From contig NC_089039.1 in assembly GCF_034140825.1 (NCBI RefSeq), positions 24,393,001 to 24,457,000 of the forward strand: a DNA stretch of 64,000 bases, in the 5' to 3' direction. The notes under the pieces were generated by a model. That model saw only the letters and a program-made list of their open reading frames with translations. It had not been told where the DNA came from and ran no database searches. Below, in pieces: positions 10,693 to 21,784 of the stretch. Position numbers and translations under genes: made by a program. This DNA is from Oryza sativa Japonica Group. Taxonomy: Eukaryota; Streptophyta; Magnoliopsida; Poales; Poaceae. How positions within the stretch are numbered: position 1 is the stretch's first letter; every line of letters begins with the position of its first letter.

Positions 10693-13600
10693 AGCCACCA
10701 CCAGATCTGATCCTGGCACACACAAATTGGTTGGTTCTAAATCCGGCTGTGTTATCTCTTTTGGTTGCACTCTCAATGTGTTTGTTCTTTACCTTGATCC
10801 GTTGTAGGAGAGCAATAAATTATGGAGTAAAATGTGATCTTTTACATTTAATAGATGGAAAAATGTGCGATCTTTTATAGTTTACACACCTGTATTTTTT
10901 TATTTATTACTGAGATGCTACATATGTTTACTGGAGTACTAGAGAAGTGTAAACATATACTATCTGAAATGCTTTGTTGCAACAGCCTTTGTAGTCTATA
11001 TAATCACTATATCCACTTAGTTGCAACTAAGAAAGCTTGGGCCCTATGTAATGTTGCGTGAGGCATTGCTAAAGTACTCTTGAATGTTGTTCACTTCCTT
11101 GGTATGTATCCCTTTGTTCTAATTATGTTGGATGTTGTGCAGGGTATCTGGTGCAAAGTGCAAAAGACTGTAGTTTGGTTGGTCTACGGTTGCTTTCAAG
11201 GAGGTGGACACCAGTTTGTTCTTTCACTTATTTAACTTTAGTTGGATCTGGAGGGCAAATCAAGGGAATTTATTGGTTTAGGAAAATACTTGCACTTGCA
11301 CCTACTTTCTGGAGGACTAGAGTAAACTTTCATGTTACCCTGTTATTTATTCAGCTATTTTTGTTCCAGAGAAAGACAGCCTCGTTGCCTCTCTCGCTCA
11401 TTGCCTAAAATTTATTTGTTCTACTAGTAGCCTAGGTACTAAAAATGTACTTCTACATATTGGTATTTTGGTGGTTATCTTCTATATATAATGAGCTTAC
11501 TGTAATATTATAATCTACTGCTGTGTATTTCTACCTTTTCAATTTGAATGGTTTATCAACTTGATGCATCCATCCGTCAACTGTTTCTTGGTCATTTCAT
11601 AGATGGCGCTTTTTGTTAGTAACTTGTATGCTGTTAGTGCTTTCATAGTGCACTGTACTGAGTAGTGAACACACACATAATTCTGTTTTTCACTAGATGA
11701 TTGGTGGTCTTATTGATTAGTCTTCAGCATCACTTGCGTTGTACTGAAATTCAGAACCATAGCATTGGAAAAATAGGGTTGCATTGGCATATGCCTGTTC
11801 AATTGAGCGCTGAATCAGCTGTATAAGCTGTTTTGCTCTTTATATATGAATAATTTCACTGATTAATTGTCATTCAGAACCACCTCAATAGCTTTGGAAT
11901 AATGATAGTAGTACATTTTTGTACCTTTTAGTAGATTTGATCCACCAACATAGCTAGGTTGGTGGACATATTAAGCTTAGTTGCATTGATTGTGTGCTGT
12001 GCAATGGTTTCAATCACTTCTTAGCTATCAATCATAGCAGCAATTAGGTGTGATGATGGGTTCTCTTGTCTTCATAAATGAAGTCGTAGTATGAAATTTC
12101 AGTTGTTTGATCTTGTTCGTACTGGAGGGAAGCTCACTGAAGTCGACATATTGATAAATTTTGGTTTGGTTTAGAATAGCAATCAAATGTGTTAAGGCTG
12201 AGACTTTCAAGAATGCTGGGATCCTGGCACGTGTTCGTCCTGGACATTGACCTTGATTTGGTGCATCAACTACGCAAGAATGTTTGGGTGTTGTTGCTCA
12301 CTCAATGCTTGTATATACAGCCATGGGGATCTGTATGTCGTTTACTTGGTTGTTAATTCCTTAGTTTAGGAGTTGTATCTTGTTAAACATGGTTACCTGA
12401 TGCAACACGACCATTGATAATTGGGTTGCTTCAGACAGCGAGAAGGAACGGTGAATTGCTGGCCTCTTGTTTGATCCTTGTTTGTTGTTTCCGAAGCACA
12501 CGAGATTGTTTAGCAGCAAATCTCTTGTATTCTTGTTTGGACGCTACGCAAGTGCCGCGATTTTTGTCATGCTTGTGAACGGGACCATATGGAATGGCAT
12601 GTGCAGTGAGGCTAGTTTGGGCTAGTCTATGCTCTATCCCTTCGAACACAAGGCAAATCCTGTGAAGTATAGTACTACTATGTTTTTTTACTGTTAAATT
12701 GTTACAGGAGTGAAATCCTTGTTACATGCTGATGAGATGAGCGAGACTTGACCCTAGAGCATTGTTCAGTGTAGTAGTAATGCTAATCATTTACAGTCAA
12801 GTAGTCAAACTAATCCCTTCAAACATAAGGCAAACGACCGATGTGTATTCACTCAGTGTCAGTGAACTACTTGTACTGTTGAAATTGCTGTGCGACTCAA
12901 ATTCTTCTCATGCTAATGAGACCGATGTGTTTATTCACTCAGTGTCAGTGAACTACTTGTACTGTAGAAATTGTTGTGCGACTCAAATTCTTGTCTCATG
13001 CTAACGAGTGAGCCAATTCTTGTCTCATGCTAACGAGTGAGATAGCCTTGACCCATCTTTTCTGCATGCCTTGGTGTAGTAGCAGCACATATCATTTCCA
13101 GTCAGCCATAATTGGCAGTGGTGTTCGTTGTTAAGAGACATGTTAGATGGTCGGGCGCCTATGCAACCTCTTGTCTGTTGTCTGTACAGCATTGTACTGT
13201 ACAAATCAACAACTACTTTAGTACTGTATCATCATCATGTACTACTGCAATGGAGTAGTACTTCTACCTCTGTTACAGGATTCAAGTCGTTTTACCCCTC
13301 TGCGACTTACAGGGAGCAGTATCTAACATACAAATGACTCTCCCTGTTTATAACTCCCTAGTAATCCATTACCGTGATCTAACAGACAAATCTCGAGCTA
13401 AATTGCTGTGCAGTGCTGACTCGAGCAATGTTAACACAACTGTACACAATACATCAGAGAAAAATACATCTATGCTATGCAGCTGCCAGTCAGAAACCGC
13501 TCGATCGAGAAGGATCTCATCCCGAATTGCAAGTATTGTGCAGGCACCTCGTCATCTGAAATGCGCCGTGCCAAACATCACGCGGGAATCAGATCGTCCC

Positions 13601-13823
13601 GAGCAAAAGTGGAGCGATGCCATATGCTCTCGCACGCCGCGCCCACTACGCGATTAGGAACTAATCAACGTACAACTACATGTGAAGTGAAAGGCACAAT
13701 TCACAAAAGGCGCAAAGCACAGTGCAATCCTCCTGATCTGCTTCTGATCCGGTAAAAACAGCTGACCTGAGCTGCGTAAACAGTGAAAAAATGGAGGTAA
13801 AAAAAAAAACTACCGGTATTGCT
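10693..13823. other. 3' flank and intergenic stretch between translocator and F-box genes
   Basis: An AATAAA at 10814-10819 could serve the translocator mRNA. The rest is AT-rich with only short frames. It includes the tandem repeats listed at 12837-13042. The part below 13823 should hold the 3' UTR of the minus-strand F-box gene. No protein or RNA gene recognised. Confidence 0.5.
12837..13042. repeat. Nested tandem duplications
   Basis: An 84-bp unit starting ACCGATGTGT at 12837 is repeated at 12921 with few differences (TCACTCAGTGTCAGTGAACT in both). At the right edge a 29-bp unit (12986-13014) is repeated at 13015-13042 (CTCATGCTAACGAGTGAG in both). The near identity suggests recent slippage or unequal exchange. 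Confidence 0.85.
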
Positions 13824-14747
13824 TCACATGGCGGGCCTGCCTCGGAGGCGCCGGGCTGGCACGCGGCCGGCTGGAGGAAGTGGGAGGCTCACGTCGGCGG
13901 CGGCGAATGTCTCGTCGTCGCTGTGGTTGGAGTCGGAGTCGGCGCTGCGCTCGCCGTCGCTGGAGGAGGAGGAGGAGGAGAGGCGGGCGAGCCAGCAGCT
14001 GCCGTGGAGGTGGCCGCTGACGCAGACGAAGTACTCGAGACGGCCCTCGTTGGCGCCGAGCCAGCGGCACGCGCTGCGCGGCGCGAGCCCCGCGGCGGTC
14101 ATGCTCCACACGCGGGCGCCGCAGTAGGGGCAGCGGACGCGCGGCTCCAGCGGGGCGCGGTGGCCGACGAGGAAGGCGCGCGTCCGCGACCGCATGAACC
14201 CGCGGTACACGCCGCGGTACGCGCCCACGACGTCGTCGTCGGACGCGGCGCCGGCGGCGTGCTCGCACGGGTCCGACACGAACAGCAGGTCCCCCGCGCA
14301 CCGCCGCGACAGGAAGCTCCGGCCCGACGTCTTGGAGAACCGCGACACGGGCGCGAAGTGGCCCGGCACGGCGGCGCCCGCCGCGCCGCAGCAGAAGAAG
14401 AGCAGCTTCGCCATCGCCGGCCAGCCTCCCCCGATGCGCCCCGCCGCCGCCGCCACCGCCGCGGTCGGGCCCGACAGCGCCGACACCATCCGCGGCGCCC
14501 TCGACACGCAGAGCTCCCGCCACAGCACCCGCTCCGCCACCGCCCGCAGCCGCCGGCTCACCCTCGCCACCACGCACAGCTCCCTCGGGTCCCAGTTCAG
14601 CGCCCGGAACACCAGCTCCAGCACCTTCTCGTCCATGATCCCCGCGTTCACCCCCCTCATCCTCCCCGCAATGCCACCACCATCCCACTCTCCGGCCACT
14701 GCCGCGCCGCCGCCGGCATTGCCGCTGCCCAACCGCCTCATACTCAT
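13824..14747 (-). CDS. EID1-like F-box protein (EDL3-like)
   Basis: Intronless frame of 307 residues from the ATG at 14747 (MSMRRLGSGN). The longer open frame to 14927 has no ATG upstream of this point. An F-box-like segment spans about residues 36-80 (GIMDEKVLELVF...LWRELC). It is followed by the EID1-family core: SRAPRMVSAL, LLFFCCG, PGHFAPVSRFSKTSGRSFL, CAGDLLFVSDPCEH, YRGVYRGFMRSRTR and a CPYCGARVWSMTAA zinc-ribbon-like piece, then a WLGANEGRLEYFVC region. A Ser/Asp-rich tail and a basic C-end follow. Known of the family: these proteins join SKP1 in SCF E3 ligases; EID1 acts in phytochrome A signalling and EDL3 in ABA response. The substrate here is unknown. Six CACGTG boxes lie upstream. 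Confidence 0.88.
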   Translation of the reverse strand: MSMRRLGSGNAGGGAAVAGEWDGGGIAGRMRGVNAGIMDEKVLELVFRALNWDPRELCVVARVSRRLRAVAERVLWRELCVSRAPRMVSALSGPTAAVAAAAGRIGGGWPAMAKLLFFCCGAAGAAVPGHFAPVSRFSKTSGRSFLSRRCAGDLLFVSDPCEHAAGAASDDDVVGAYRGVYRGFMRSRTRAFLVGHRAPLEPRVRCPYCGARVWSMTAAGLAPRSACRWLGANEGRLEYFVCVSGHLHGSCWLARLSSSSSSSDGERSADSDSNHSDDETFAAADVSLPLPPAGRVPARRLRGRPAM

Positions 14748-15187
14748 ACGCGTGCGCCGCCGCCGTGACACGCTCTCTCGCTCTCGTCGGCGACTGCCTC
14801 GCCACGACACGGTCGCCTTACTCCTATCCAAAGACGAACCGGTTATATCCTCGTGCGGTGTCAGGTCGGCCCGGACCGGACGCACCCGATCCCGACCGCG
14901 CCCTCCACCACGCGACAAATGGACCACTCCTCGTTAACCCCCAATAATTAGCGGCTCGCCGAAGCGACTAAACCCGCGATTACACGCTAAACACCTCGCT
15001 AATCACTCGCTTAATCCTGCCTGCCTAGGAGGAATCACACGCTCGCCGCCGCCGCTGTTGCAGAGGCGAGTACACTGGACAAAAATATCTTCTCATTTTT
15101 GCGAAGTCCAATCCGTGTTGCGTCACGCGGGGCTTTGCTTGACGCTTCTGTAAAACCGAAACCGCCTTCGACGACGGAGCGGGAGGA

Positions 15188-15521
15188 CACGTGTCCCCCG
15201 CGCGGTGCGGTAGCGCGCCACGTGGCTCGTTTCTTGGGGACACGTGTCGGGCATCGGGGTGATTTCCGTCGTCTCGGATTTAAATCCGTTCCGGATTTCT
15301 TTGATCCCTTCTTCCGGTGGTGGTCCGGTGCCGGCGAGGCCGACACGTGGACTCCGGCGAGAAGCGGTGGGGCCCACCCCGGTGGAAATATCTCGGGGGA
15401 ACGTGGCGGGGCAAGTGTTTGGTTTGTGGGACACGTGGCGCGCTGAAAGGGTGGAGAGAGATTTGGGGGCCCCTGATGGGCCGTGGTGACGGGACATGGG
15501 GAGATCCGGGCCGAACACGTG
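15188..15521. promoter_or_regulatory. Cluster of six G-box/ABRE-type CACGTG motifs
   Basis: CACGTG occurs at 15188-15193, 15219-15224, 15241-15246, 15344-15349, 15432-15437 and 15516-15521. Most are ABRE-like: two read ACACGTGTC, two read CACGTGGC and two read ACACGTGG. CACGTG is expected about 0.08 times by chance in 334 bp of even composition. The cluster lies about 440-770 bp upstream of the F-box start. Known: such boxes bind ABF/AREB bZIPs and light-signalling bZIP/bHLH factors. Confidence 0.8.
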
Positions 15522-15732
15522 GTGCGGTTGTTAGCATTAGCTTATTGTGCGTTTTGCTTTTCTTTTCAGCTAATCACATCCTGCGCTTTGGAGCAGCCGT
15601 CACTTTGATGGGCGTGTTTCAAGAAAAAAAAAGAGTTTCAATGCTTATTTTAAGAAAAATAATTTCTTCGATATTTTGACATAACCATTTCTGAAAAATT
15701 GAAGAAAACTTTGGTCAAACGTCATGGTTAGC

Positions 15733-15952
15733 ATTCCTCTGTCCCATAATAAATTTACTTTTAGCTTCTTCTTTATTTAAAAAATAAGTTTGTTTTTAAA
15801 GTAATTATTGAATTAGAGTTTTGTAAAAGTCATAAGTAATTGTATTAGAATAGATAAAATAAAAAAAATTGTATTGAGGTTTGATAAAATAGTTGTATTT
15901 TAGTTTTTTTATTGGATATATATGGGAAAATTTTATTTTAAGACGGAGGTAA
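15733..15952. mobile_element. Stowaway-like MITE, degenerate
   Basis: Begins CCTCTGTCCCATAATAAATT and ends TTATTTTAAGACGGAGG, an inverted pair of the CTCCCTCCGTCCCA class. AT-rich inside, no coding. Tc1/mariner-type MITE remnant. Confidence 0.6.
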
Positions 15953-16103
15953 CAGCAACCTCTAGCCCGTGCTTGTTCCAGCTGATAATCTGAAACTTTC
16001 TTTTTTGTTAATTTCGTGTCATAATCCCTTCGTTTTTGGTGAAGGCCGAGAGCTGGGGAGGGGTAATCATTTGCTCGTGGTTTTACTCTCCCGAAGAAGA
16101 CAA

Positions 16104-16340
16104 ATTTGGCTGTGTTTGGAGGTGAGTGTTGGGAACCCATCTCTCATACACAGAAAACGGAGCGGTTCATTAACACGTGATTAATTAAGTATTAGCTAAA
16201 GTTTTTTTAAAAATAGATCAATATGATTTTTTTAAACAATTTTTGTATAGAAACTTTTTTAAAAAAACGTACCATTTAGCAGTTTGAAAAGTGTGTACGC
16301 AGAAAACGAGAGGGGGTGTTGGGAACTTGGTCTTGCAAAA
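16104..16340. mobile_element. Degenerate MITE remnant (GGCTGTGTTTGG class)
   Basis: Starts near TGGCTGTGTTTGGAGGTGAG and includes CACGTGATTAATTAAGTATT, a T-rich middle and GAGAGGGGGTGTTGGGAAC. This inner order recurs in diverged form at 33761-33930. The ends are not cleanly inverted, so the borders are approximate. Confidence 0.35.
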
Positions 16341-16559
16341 ACACCCTACACGTTGCTTTGGTCGATTGGCAAGTTGGGAAAGGAACCTGAAAGTGTCGCT
16401 GGTGTCCGGACAGGCACAACGACGCGCACGCTTCCTGAAATGGTAATGCCATGTGGTGGACTGGTGGTGCCGGAAGCTACAGCGTGCAGGAAGCATCTAG
16501 CGGTGCGCTGTACAGGTTGCCGTTGCCGTTGCCGTCAGGTGGTGCACACAGAACTCGGG

Positions 16560-16905
16560 ATTGGGTACCGAGGTAGTAAAAATAAATTTTTTAGATGTCA
16601 TATCGAATGTTTGACCATATATTAGAAGGGTTTTTCAGACACGGATAAAAGAAAATAATTTTATAACTCGCCTAAAAACCGCGAGACGAATCTTTAAAGA
16701 AAATAATTAATCCGTCATTAGCATATGTGGATTACTGTAGCACTTATGGCTAATCATGGATAATTAGACTCAAAAGATTCGTCTCGCGATTACCCCCAAC
16801 CGTGCAATTAGTTTTTTTATTTATCTATATATTAATACTTTATGTATGTATCCAAAGATTCGATGTGATGTTTTTGGGAAAAAAATTTGAGAACTAAACG
16901 GGGCC
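16560..16905. mobile_element. Tourist-like MITE, left end eroded
   Basis: The right end reads AACTAAACGGGGCC followed by TAA (16906-16908). The inner GCGAGACGAATCTTT and AAAAGATTCGTCTCGCGAT arms form the long internal inverted repeat typical of the family also found at 3.0, 18.7 and 27.8 kb. The left terminal repeat is not clear. Confidence 0.65.
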
Positions 16906-16908
16906 TAA

Positions 16909-17377
16909 GTGATGCCCGGCATGGTTGCTGGGTGAGTTTAATATGATAATAATATATAAAGTAGATAAATGATATAAGCTTACATACGTTTGATTATTTA
17001 GATGTATATACAATAATGATCAAATGTCAAACTAAGGTGATGCGTTTTTATGAGAAATAAAAGAAATTTGGATAATAATTAATTATTTAAGAGCTATAAA
17101 CAATTCATTATGGTATGACTTAATGAGAGAAGATAGAAATAATATTATAAAAAGTGATGGAGAGATGTAATTAAATATTATATGAATTATGTAGGATTAC
17201 AATTTAACATGTTTGCATTTTAAAGCTCGAAATTTTAATAATCTATATAACTATAGATGATATATTATGCTTGCATGATGTTTAAGATATAATAGTCGTT
17301 TGTGGATGATGATGTGTCATATTTGCATGCATAGCTGTAGAATTTAGTAGGTTACAACTTTATAGCAAGATAGCATA
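16909..17377. other. AT-rich intergenic DNA, nothing recognised
   Basis: Very AT-rich (ATTATATGAATTATG-like stretches), only short frames, no clear repeat ends. Confidence 0.4.
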
Positions 17378-17589
17378 GAGCTTGTTCAAATTGATATCAT
17401 TTCAATGGTAATAAAATTAAATATGTTGATGCGTTTAGTTTGTTATTAAACTTTGATAGTGCGTAAGGAATTTTGGTAACATCACATTTAGTTTATGTTA
17501 TCAAAACTTGATAATCCTGCTAAGTTTTCAAAATTTTGGTATTGCCAAATTTTGGAAAGATTCATTTTGACAGTAATCCGAACAAGCTC
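17378..17589. mobile_element. MITE with GAGCTTGTTC ends
   Basis: 212 bp with left end GAGCTTGTTCAAATTG and right end AATCCGAACAAGCTC, an inverted pair. The inside pairs TTTGGTAACATCA- and AATTTTGGTATTGCC-like segments. No coding. Superfamily not assigned. Confidence 0.6.
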
Positions 17590-18657
17590 CTAGTTGTTTT
17601 GATTTGAAGTCAAATTATGGCATTGTTAATGAACAATTTGGTATTTTTAGGTTCCAGTGAAAGTTTTTGCTTTTTCATTGGTATCGAGTCAAATACATCT
17701 TTATCTTGCCATAATTAATGGTGTGAAATTTTATTTTAGATTTTAGCACTATCGATATTTTTCGATATTTTGGTATGGCACTAAACAAAATAGATCGAGA
17801 ATTTGATGAGATGGTATAGTTGTGCTGCCACTTTTGCAGGGAAGTGCAGGCGTAGCTTTCAAGCACAAACCAACAGTGGTGGTAGACTGAGTGATCGTCG
17901 GCTCGTCGCTTGGTTATGACGTGCACTAGTACTTTTCTTTTTGGTTTTTGCTGTGCTGAATTGGTCTCGTATCTCGCGTGCTTCGCAGTATCGCATATTC
18001 GCATAGAATAAAGATGGAAATTTTCAAGTTCTCAAGATGCTACGAACGAAAGTAGTTAAGTAGAACCTGTGATGGATCCAACACCTCAAGGCATACTTGC
18101 CGTGCACAGCTTCATTGTTCCGGCCCGGAAGTAGTGACAAACCCCACGGTCCAGTCCATTCTGGCTAAGCCGGTACATCCAAAAGTTGGCCCAAGAATAC
18201 CCACTAGACCACTAGATTCTGAAGAATTGCACTAAATACGGCCCAGCAAAAGGTGGAGAAAAAAAACTTGTTCAGCGAGCTTGGTAGGTTAGCTCCGCTC
18301 TTAAATAAAGTAAAAATAGTCTTTCGAATGGTAGAGGAAAATATAACATACGATAGAAAATTGATTTCGAAGAAAACTTGATAAAAACTTTTCTAGCCGC
18401 CAAACCAATGCGTCAAACTTGGCCGGTGAGGTAACCATCGAATGTTTTTCACAAAATACACCGTTTAGTACATTCTCTATCTTAGAATAAATAAATATGA
18501 ACCTGCCTCAATCTTTATTAGGTAAATCTGGATCTGTCTCTCGCATTTCATATTAGGTTTATTTATTTTGGAATGGAGCGAGTAGATTGAAAAAACATAT
18601 TAATAAAGGCTAAGATAAAATATGTATCTTACCTAAAATAAGAGTGGAATTGAATAA
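17590..18657. other. Intergenic, mostly AT-rich
   Basis: No gene seen. A 109-codon minus frame at 17675-18004 has no recognisable feature. A Stowaway-like fragment (CATTCTCTATCTTAGAATAAAT... TTATTTTGGAATGGAGCGAG) may cover about 18471-18581. Confidence 0.35.
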
Positions 18658-19720
18658 GGCCCTGTTTAGATCCCATCATAAAAATTTTCATCCTGTCACA
18701 TCGAACGTTAGAACATATGTGTCGTTCGAACATATGTGTCTAGGTTATGGATACCACATACCTAATAGTAATCAACTAAGCTCGGCAGGGCCCACCACAT
18801 ATCATGTCTTATACGAAAACAAATCTCGTATATATAAGGAGTTCCGGATAAGGAAGAATGAGTAGAGTTCTATATGGAAACGACAAGGACTACTCGGATT
18901 GTATCCATATTTATCTCTCTAGTTCTACTTAAATAAGGGGTTATCTATGGGTAGAAATACAAACCCCCTAGGAGGAGAGAGGGGACACCCACCATAGACG
19001 CCACAAAGCCACAAGCCAACACACGTTGCCAGATCTTGACATCAGAGATTAGCCTAGCCATACCCCATCCGATGTCTACGGAAGCCGGCAAGAGGGATCT
19101 AGTGCCATCTCTGATCTCGACGGGTTCATACTCGAGGAGGAAGGCTACCCTGTCGTCGATTATGAGTTGGTTATCTAGCCGCTAAGTCGACGACGATTAG
19201 ATAAGTTATCCCAATTGTTGTACTTCGTGGTTTTCTATATAAATCCCATATAAACAGGATGTAGGACTATTATCTGTAAGATAAGGGGCCCAAACCTGTA
19301 TAAAAATCACTGTCTCCATCTTTTTTACCTCAATCTCACATATACCCTGGTACCAACGATCCCCATACTATCCACCAACGATCTTCATACCATTCAAATA
19401 CCATAGTCGCGATATCAAACGTCGACAACATGCATGAAGTATTATTAAATATAGGCTTAAAAAATAACTAATTGTACATATTGCGACTAATTTGCGAGAC
19501 AAATCTTTCAAGCCTAATTGCTCCATTATTTAACATCGTGGTGCTACAGTAAATATTTGCTAATAATGGATTAATTAGACTTAATAAATTCGTTTTGTGG
19601 TTTACTGACGGATTCTGTAATTTATTTTATTATTAATTGTTTTTATTATTAGACTGCGTTTAATACTTTAAATATGTGTCCGTATATCCGATATGACACG
19701 GTAAACACAGACTAAAGTGC
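18658..19720. mobile_element. Tourist-like MITE split by a solo LTR
   Basis: The left piece starts GGCCCTGTTTAGATCCC after TAA and runs to about 18719. The right piece resumes at 19428 (ACATGCATGAAGTATT...) and carries the family's GCGAGACAAATC...TTAATAAATTCGTTTTG inner arms and the CCGTATATCCGATATGACAC block, fading near 19720. Compared with the whole copy at 27848-28191, the order of blocks is the same once the inserted LTR is set aside. Confidence 0.75.
18720..19427. mobile_element. Solo LTR of an LTR retrotransposon
   Basis: About 708 bp beginning TGTCG and ending CGACA, with near-matching 5-bp flanks (ATATG/ACATG). No internal retroelement region, second LTR or coding capacity is present, so it is a solo LTR left by LTR-LTR recombination. 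It is inserted in a Tourist-like MITE and is therefore younger than it. Family not assigned; relic only. Confidence 0.65.
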
Positions 19721-19741
19721 TCTTCCGGAAAATATTAACCA

Positions 19742-19875
19742 GGCTGTGTTTAGATCCAAAGTTTAGATCTAAACTTCAGTCCTTTTCCATCACATCAACC
19801 TGTCATACACACAACTAGTCACATCATGTCCAATTTCAACCAAAATCCAAAATTTGGATCCAACTAAACACAGCC
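19742..19875. mobile_element. Small MITE, GGCTGTGTTTAG family, copy 2
   Basis: 134 bp with clean inverted ends GGCTGTGTTTAGATCCAAA and TTTGGATCCAACTAAACACAGCC. It is in opposite orientation to the copy at 6415-6553. Lies about 360 bp upstream of the small gene at 20233. Confidence 0.75.
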
Positions 19876-20232
19876 CAAGAGGCAGGGGCACCAGTGCGCG
19901 CGGCACCATCCTTCATTCCTTCTTGCGGCGCGGCCGTGCGGGTGTTGACGGCAACGCGACGCAACCAACACCCCCACCCCGGTAGCGCGCGGCTGCGCAC
20001 GCACGGCGACTACTACTACTACTCGGCGAGCTCGTGACGTGACGTCGTGAGCCACGACCACGAGGGACGAAGAGACGGCCATGTGAGCTTGTGTTGTGTG
20101 TTGGCCCCCACTAGGAGCAAGCAAAGCGAGGCACAGATCGGAGGGAAAGAGGGGGAAAAAAATCTCCGAGCTCTCTTGGAAGCTATAGCCCCCCCGATCC
20201 GCGGGGGAGAGGGCCCGATCGGATCCTTGGGA

Positions 20233-20736
20233 ATGGCGACGTCGGCGGCGGAGGAGGAGGCGGTGCCTGTGGCGGAGGCGCGGGCGCAGGCCGAGAAGCG
20301 CGCTGCGGCGGAGGATGGCGAGGGGGCGGAGGCGGAGGAGGAGGGGAACGAGATGCCCGAGCCGAAGCGGCGGCGCGCGTGCGTGGCGGCGCTCGAGGGC
20401 GTGCGACGCGCCGCGGCGGACGCGGCCGAAGAGAACGGCGACGGCGGCGGCGGCGGCGCGGGCGGGCCTGCGGCGGACGGGGGGTCGTCGTTCTCGTTCC
20501 ACGCGCGCAGCTTCTCCGGGGTGGAGACGACGCCCAAATTCGGGTCCTTCAACCCCGCCGACGACCTCCTCGTCGCCTTCCAGCTCAAGCCTCCGCCTCC
20601 CCCGATGGATGCGCCGGCGAAGGAGGAGCCCCCCGCCGCCGCCGCCGGCGACGACGACGACGAGGAGGAGCACGAAGCAACAGCTGAGGAGGGCAATGAC
20701 GGGATTTCACAACAGCTTGGGGTAGTAGACCAGTGA
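20233..20736 (+). CDS. Small plant protein of unknown function (167 residues)
   Basis: Intronless frame of 167 residues. I chose the ATG at 20233 (GGGAATGGCG); the open frame runs further left to 20047 but without an upstream ATG that fits. The protein starts Ala/Glu-rich, has a short basic EPKRRRACVAALEGVRRAA segment (possible nuclear signal), a Gly-rich linker, then the most structured-looking part, SFSFHARSFSGVETTPKFG followed by SFNPADDLLVAFQLKPP. It ends in an acidic run (DDDDEEEHE). I do not recognise a named domain. The ordered middle motif and the coding-like composition argue for a real protein; the strong GC bias of the locus also produces long false frames on the other strand. Confidence 0.6.
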   Translation: MATSAAEEEAVPVAEARAQAEKRAAAEDGEGAEAEEEGNEMPEPKRRRACVAALEGVRRAAADAAEENGDGGGGGAGGPAADGGSSFSFHARSFSGVETTPKFGSFNPADDLLVAFQLKPPPPPMDAPAKEEPPAAAAGDDDDEEEHEATAEEGNDGISQQLGVVDQ

Positions 20737-21784
20737 AGTGCTCAAGTGAGCGACGGTTTTGACTTGGTGCGACTTCGCTTCTCCGTTAGGCACTGTACTC
20801 CTACTTTGATAACGGTAGCTTTTGATTTGTGTAGTAGTAATCTTGTACTACTATCTCATCGTGTCAATGCCTCAGTGGTTCTGTGTTGTGTTGTACAATC
20901 CGATTCCTAATGATAAGATTAGCGAATAATAAAAATGATTTTTGCTGGTGTAATCAAGGTGTTTAACTGCCGCCAAATGATTCTTATATCTGCTTAACAA
21001 GTACTGTACTGTACTAACAACCCTGCTGCCCCACTGTGCAGTTGCTCCATACCATCACCAATTCAGCTCATAGTTTTGAACCAAATGTTCATCTTCTCAC
21101 TCTCTCACAGTACTCTCTTCTCACGGTACTCCCCCGGAAGGTCTCTTGAAGACAGATTATAACAGGGCTGATATGTTCCTCGAAAAATACTGGATGATGT
21201 TGTCCTAAACCAACTAATGTGTGATGGCATCAATCACGTACTGAGAGCATCCGCAATGTCTAAGATGCATAGAGACTACAAGGTGGAAGTAACTGACATT
21301 TTTCTAATAGTAAAGCTACAATGGTTATGGTCTCCTCTTGACTTTAAGGTAGGATCCACATGAAAAAAAAAACTATTCACCCTTTGATGTACAAGATTTA
21401 AAGACCCACATGCATACTACAAAGGTACAAAATGATTTTCTTTTCTTATGGTTTAGTTTTAAGCTTAAGGTGAATCATAGCAACATTATTCATTTTCTCA
21501 TCTTCTAATGCATAAAGCAACAACACAAATACTACTTTATTTTTTAAGGTCATCTTTACATGCACACTGTTGTTATCCTGGCGCAAGATACTCCCTCCGC
21601 AACAACTAAATCGTTTTCTGGCTACAACTTACACATAACCTATGTTTGTGAGCGAATGACAATCATTATCACTAAGTTTATAATCACTAAGTTTCTGACT
21701 TTTTTATAATGGTTTTTGTTCTGACCTTTGTTTAAATAAACTAAAATCAATCATAACAACAATTGCAGATCGAAAGACTTAATA
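20737..21784. other. 3' flank and intergenic DNA with MITE fragments
   Basis: An AATAATAAAAATGA stretch near 20925 could be a polyadenylation signal for the 20233 gene. A diverged GAGCATCCGCAATG-type element starts near 21245. A CTCCCTCCGCAACA Stowaway-like end lies at about 21591. No coding seen. Confidence 0.4.

Larger units (their letters stand above)
14748..16100 (-). promoter_or_regulatory. Upstream region of the EDL3-like F-box gene
   Basis: GC-rich leader to about 14930, then mixed sequence, then a GC-rich block (15120-15530) holding the CACGTG cluster, then AT-rich DNA. Frames in the GC-rich block (for example 15123-15518) look like composition artefacts. A degenerate Stowaway-like stretch lies at 15733-15952. 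Confidence 0.5.

Noticed and set aside
9406-10776. 456-codon open frame on the minus strand over the translocator gene
   Set aside because: It is the antisense shadow of a GC-rich exon: low-complexity Glu/Gly/Arg/His composition, no domain, while the plus frame has clear membrane segments.
13791-14768. 325-codon plus-strand frame over the F-box gene
   Set aside because: Arg/Ala/His-rich shadow of the EDL3-like coding exon; no motif of its own.
15099-15679. Several overlapping frames of 80-131 codons in the CACGTG block
   Set aside because: GC-rich composition makes all frames open; no motif in any of them.
19864-20696. Long minus-strand frames (269 and 225 codons) over the 20233 gene
   Set aside because: Ser/Ala/Arg repeats expected from GC-rich antisense; the plus frame has the better start context and a patterned motif.
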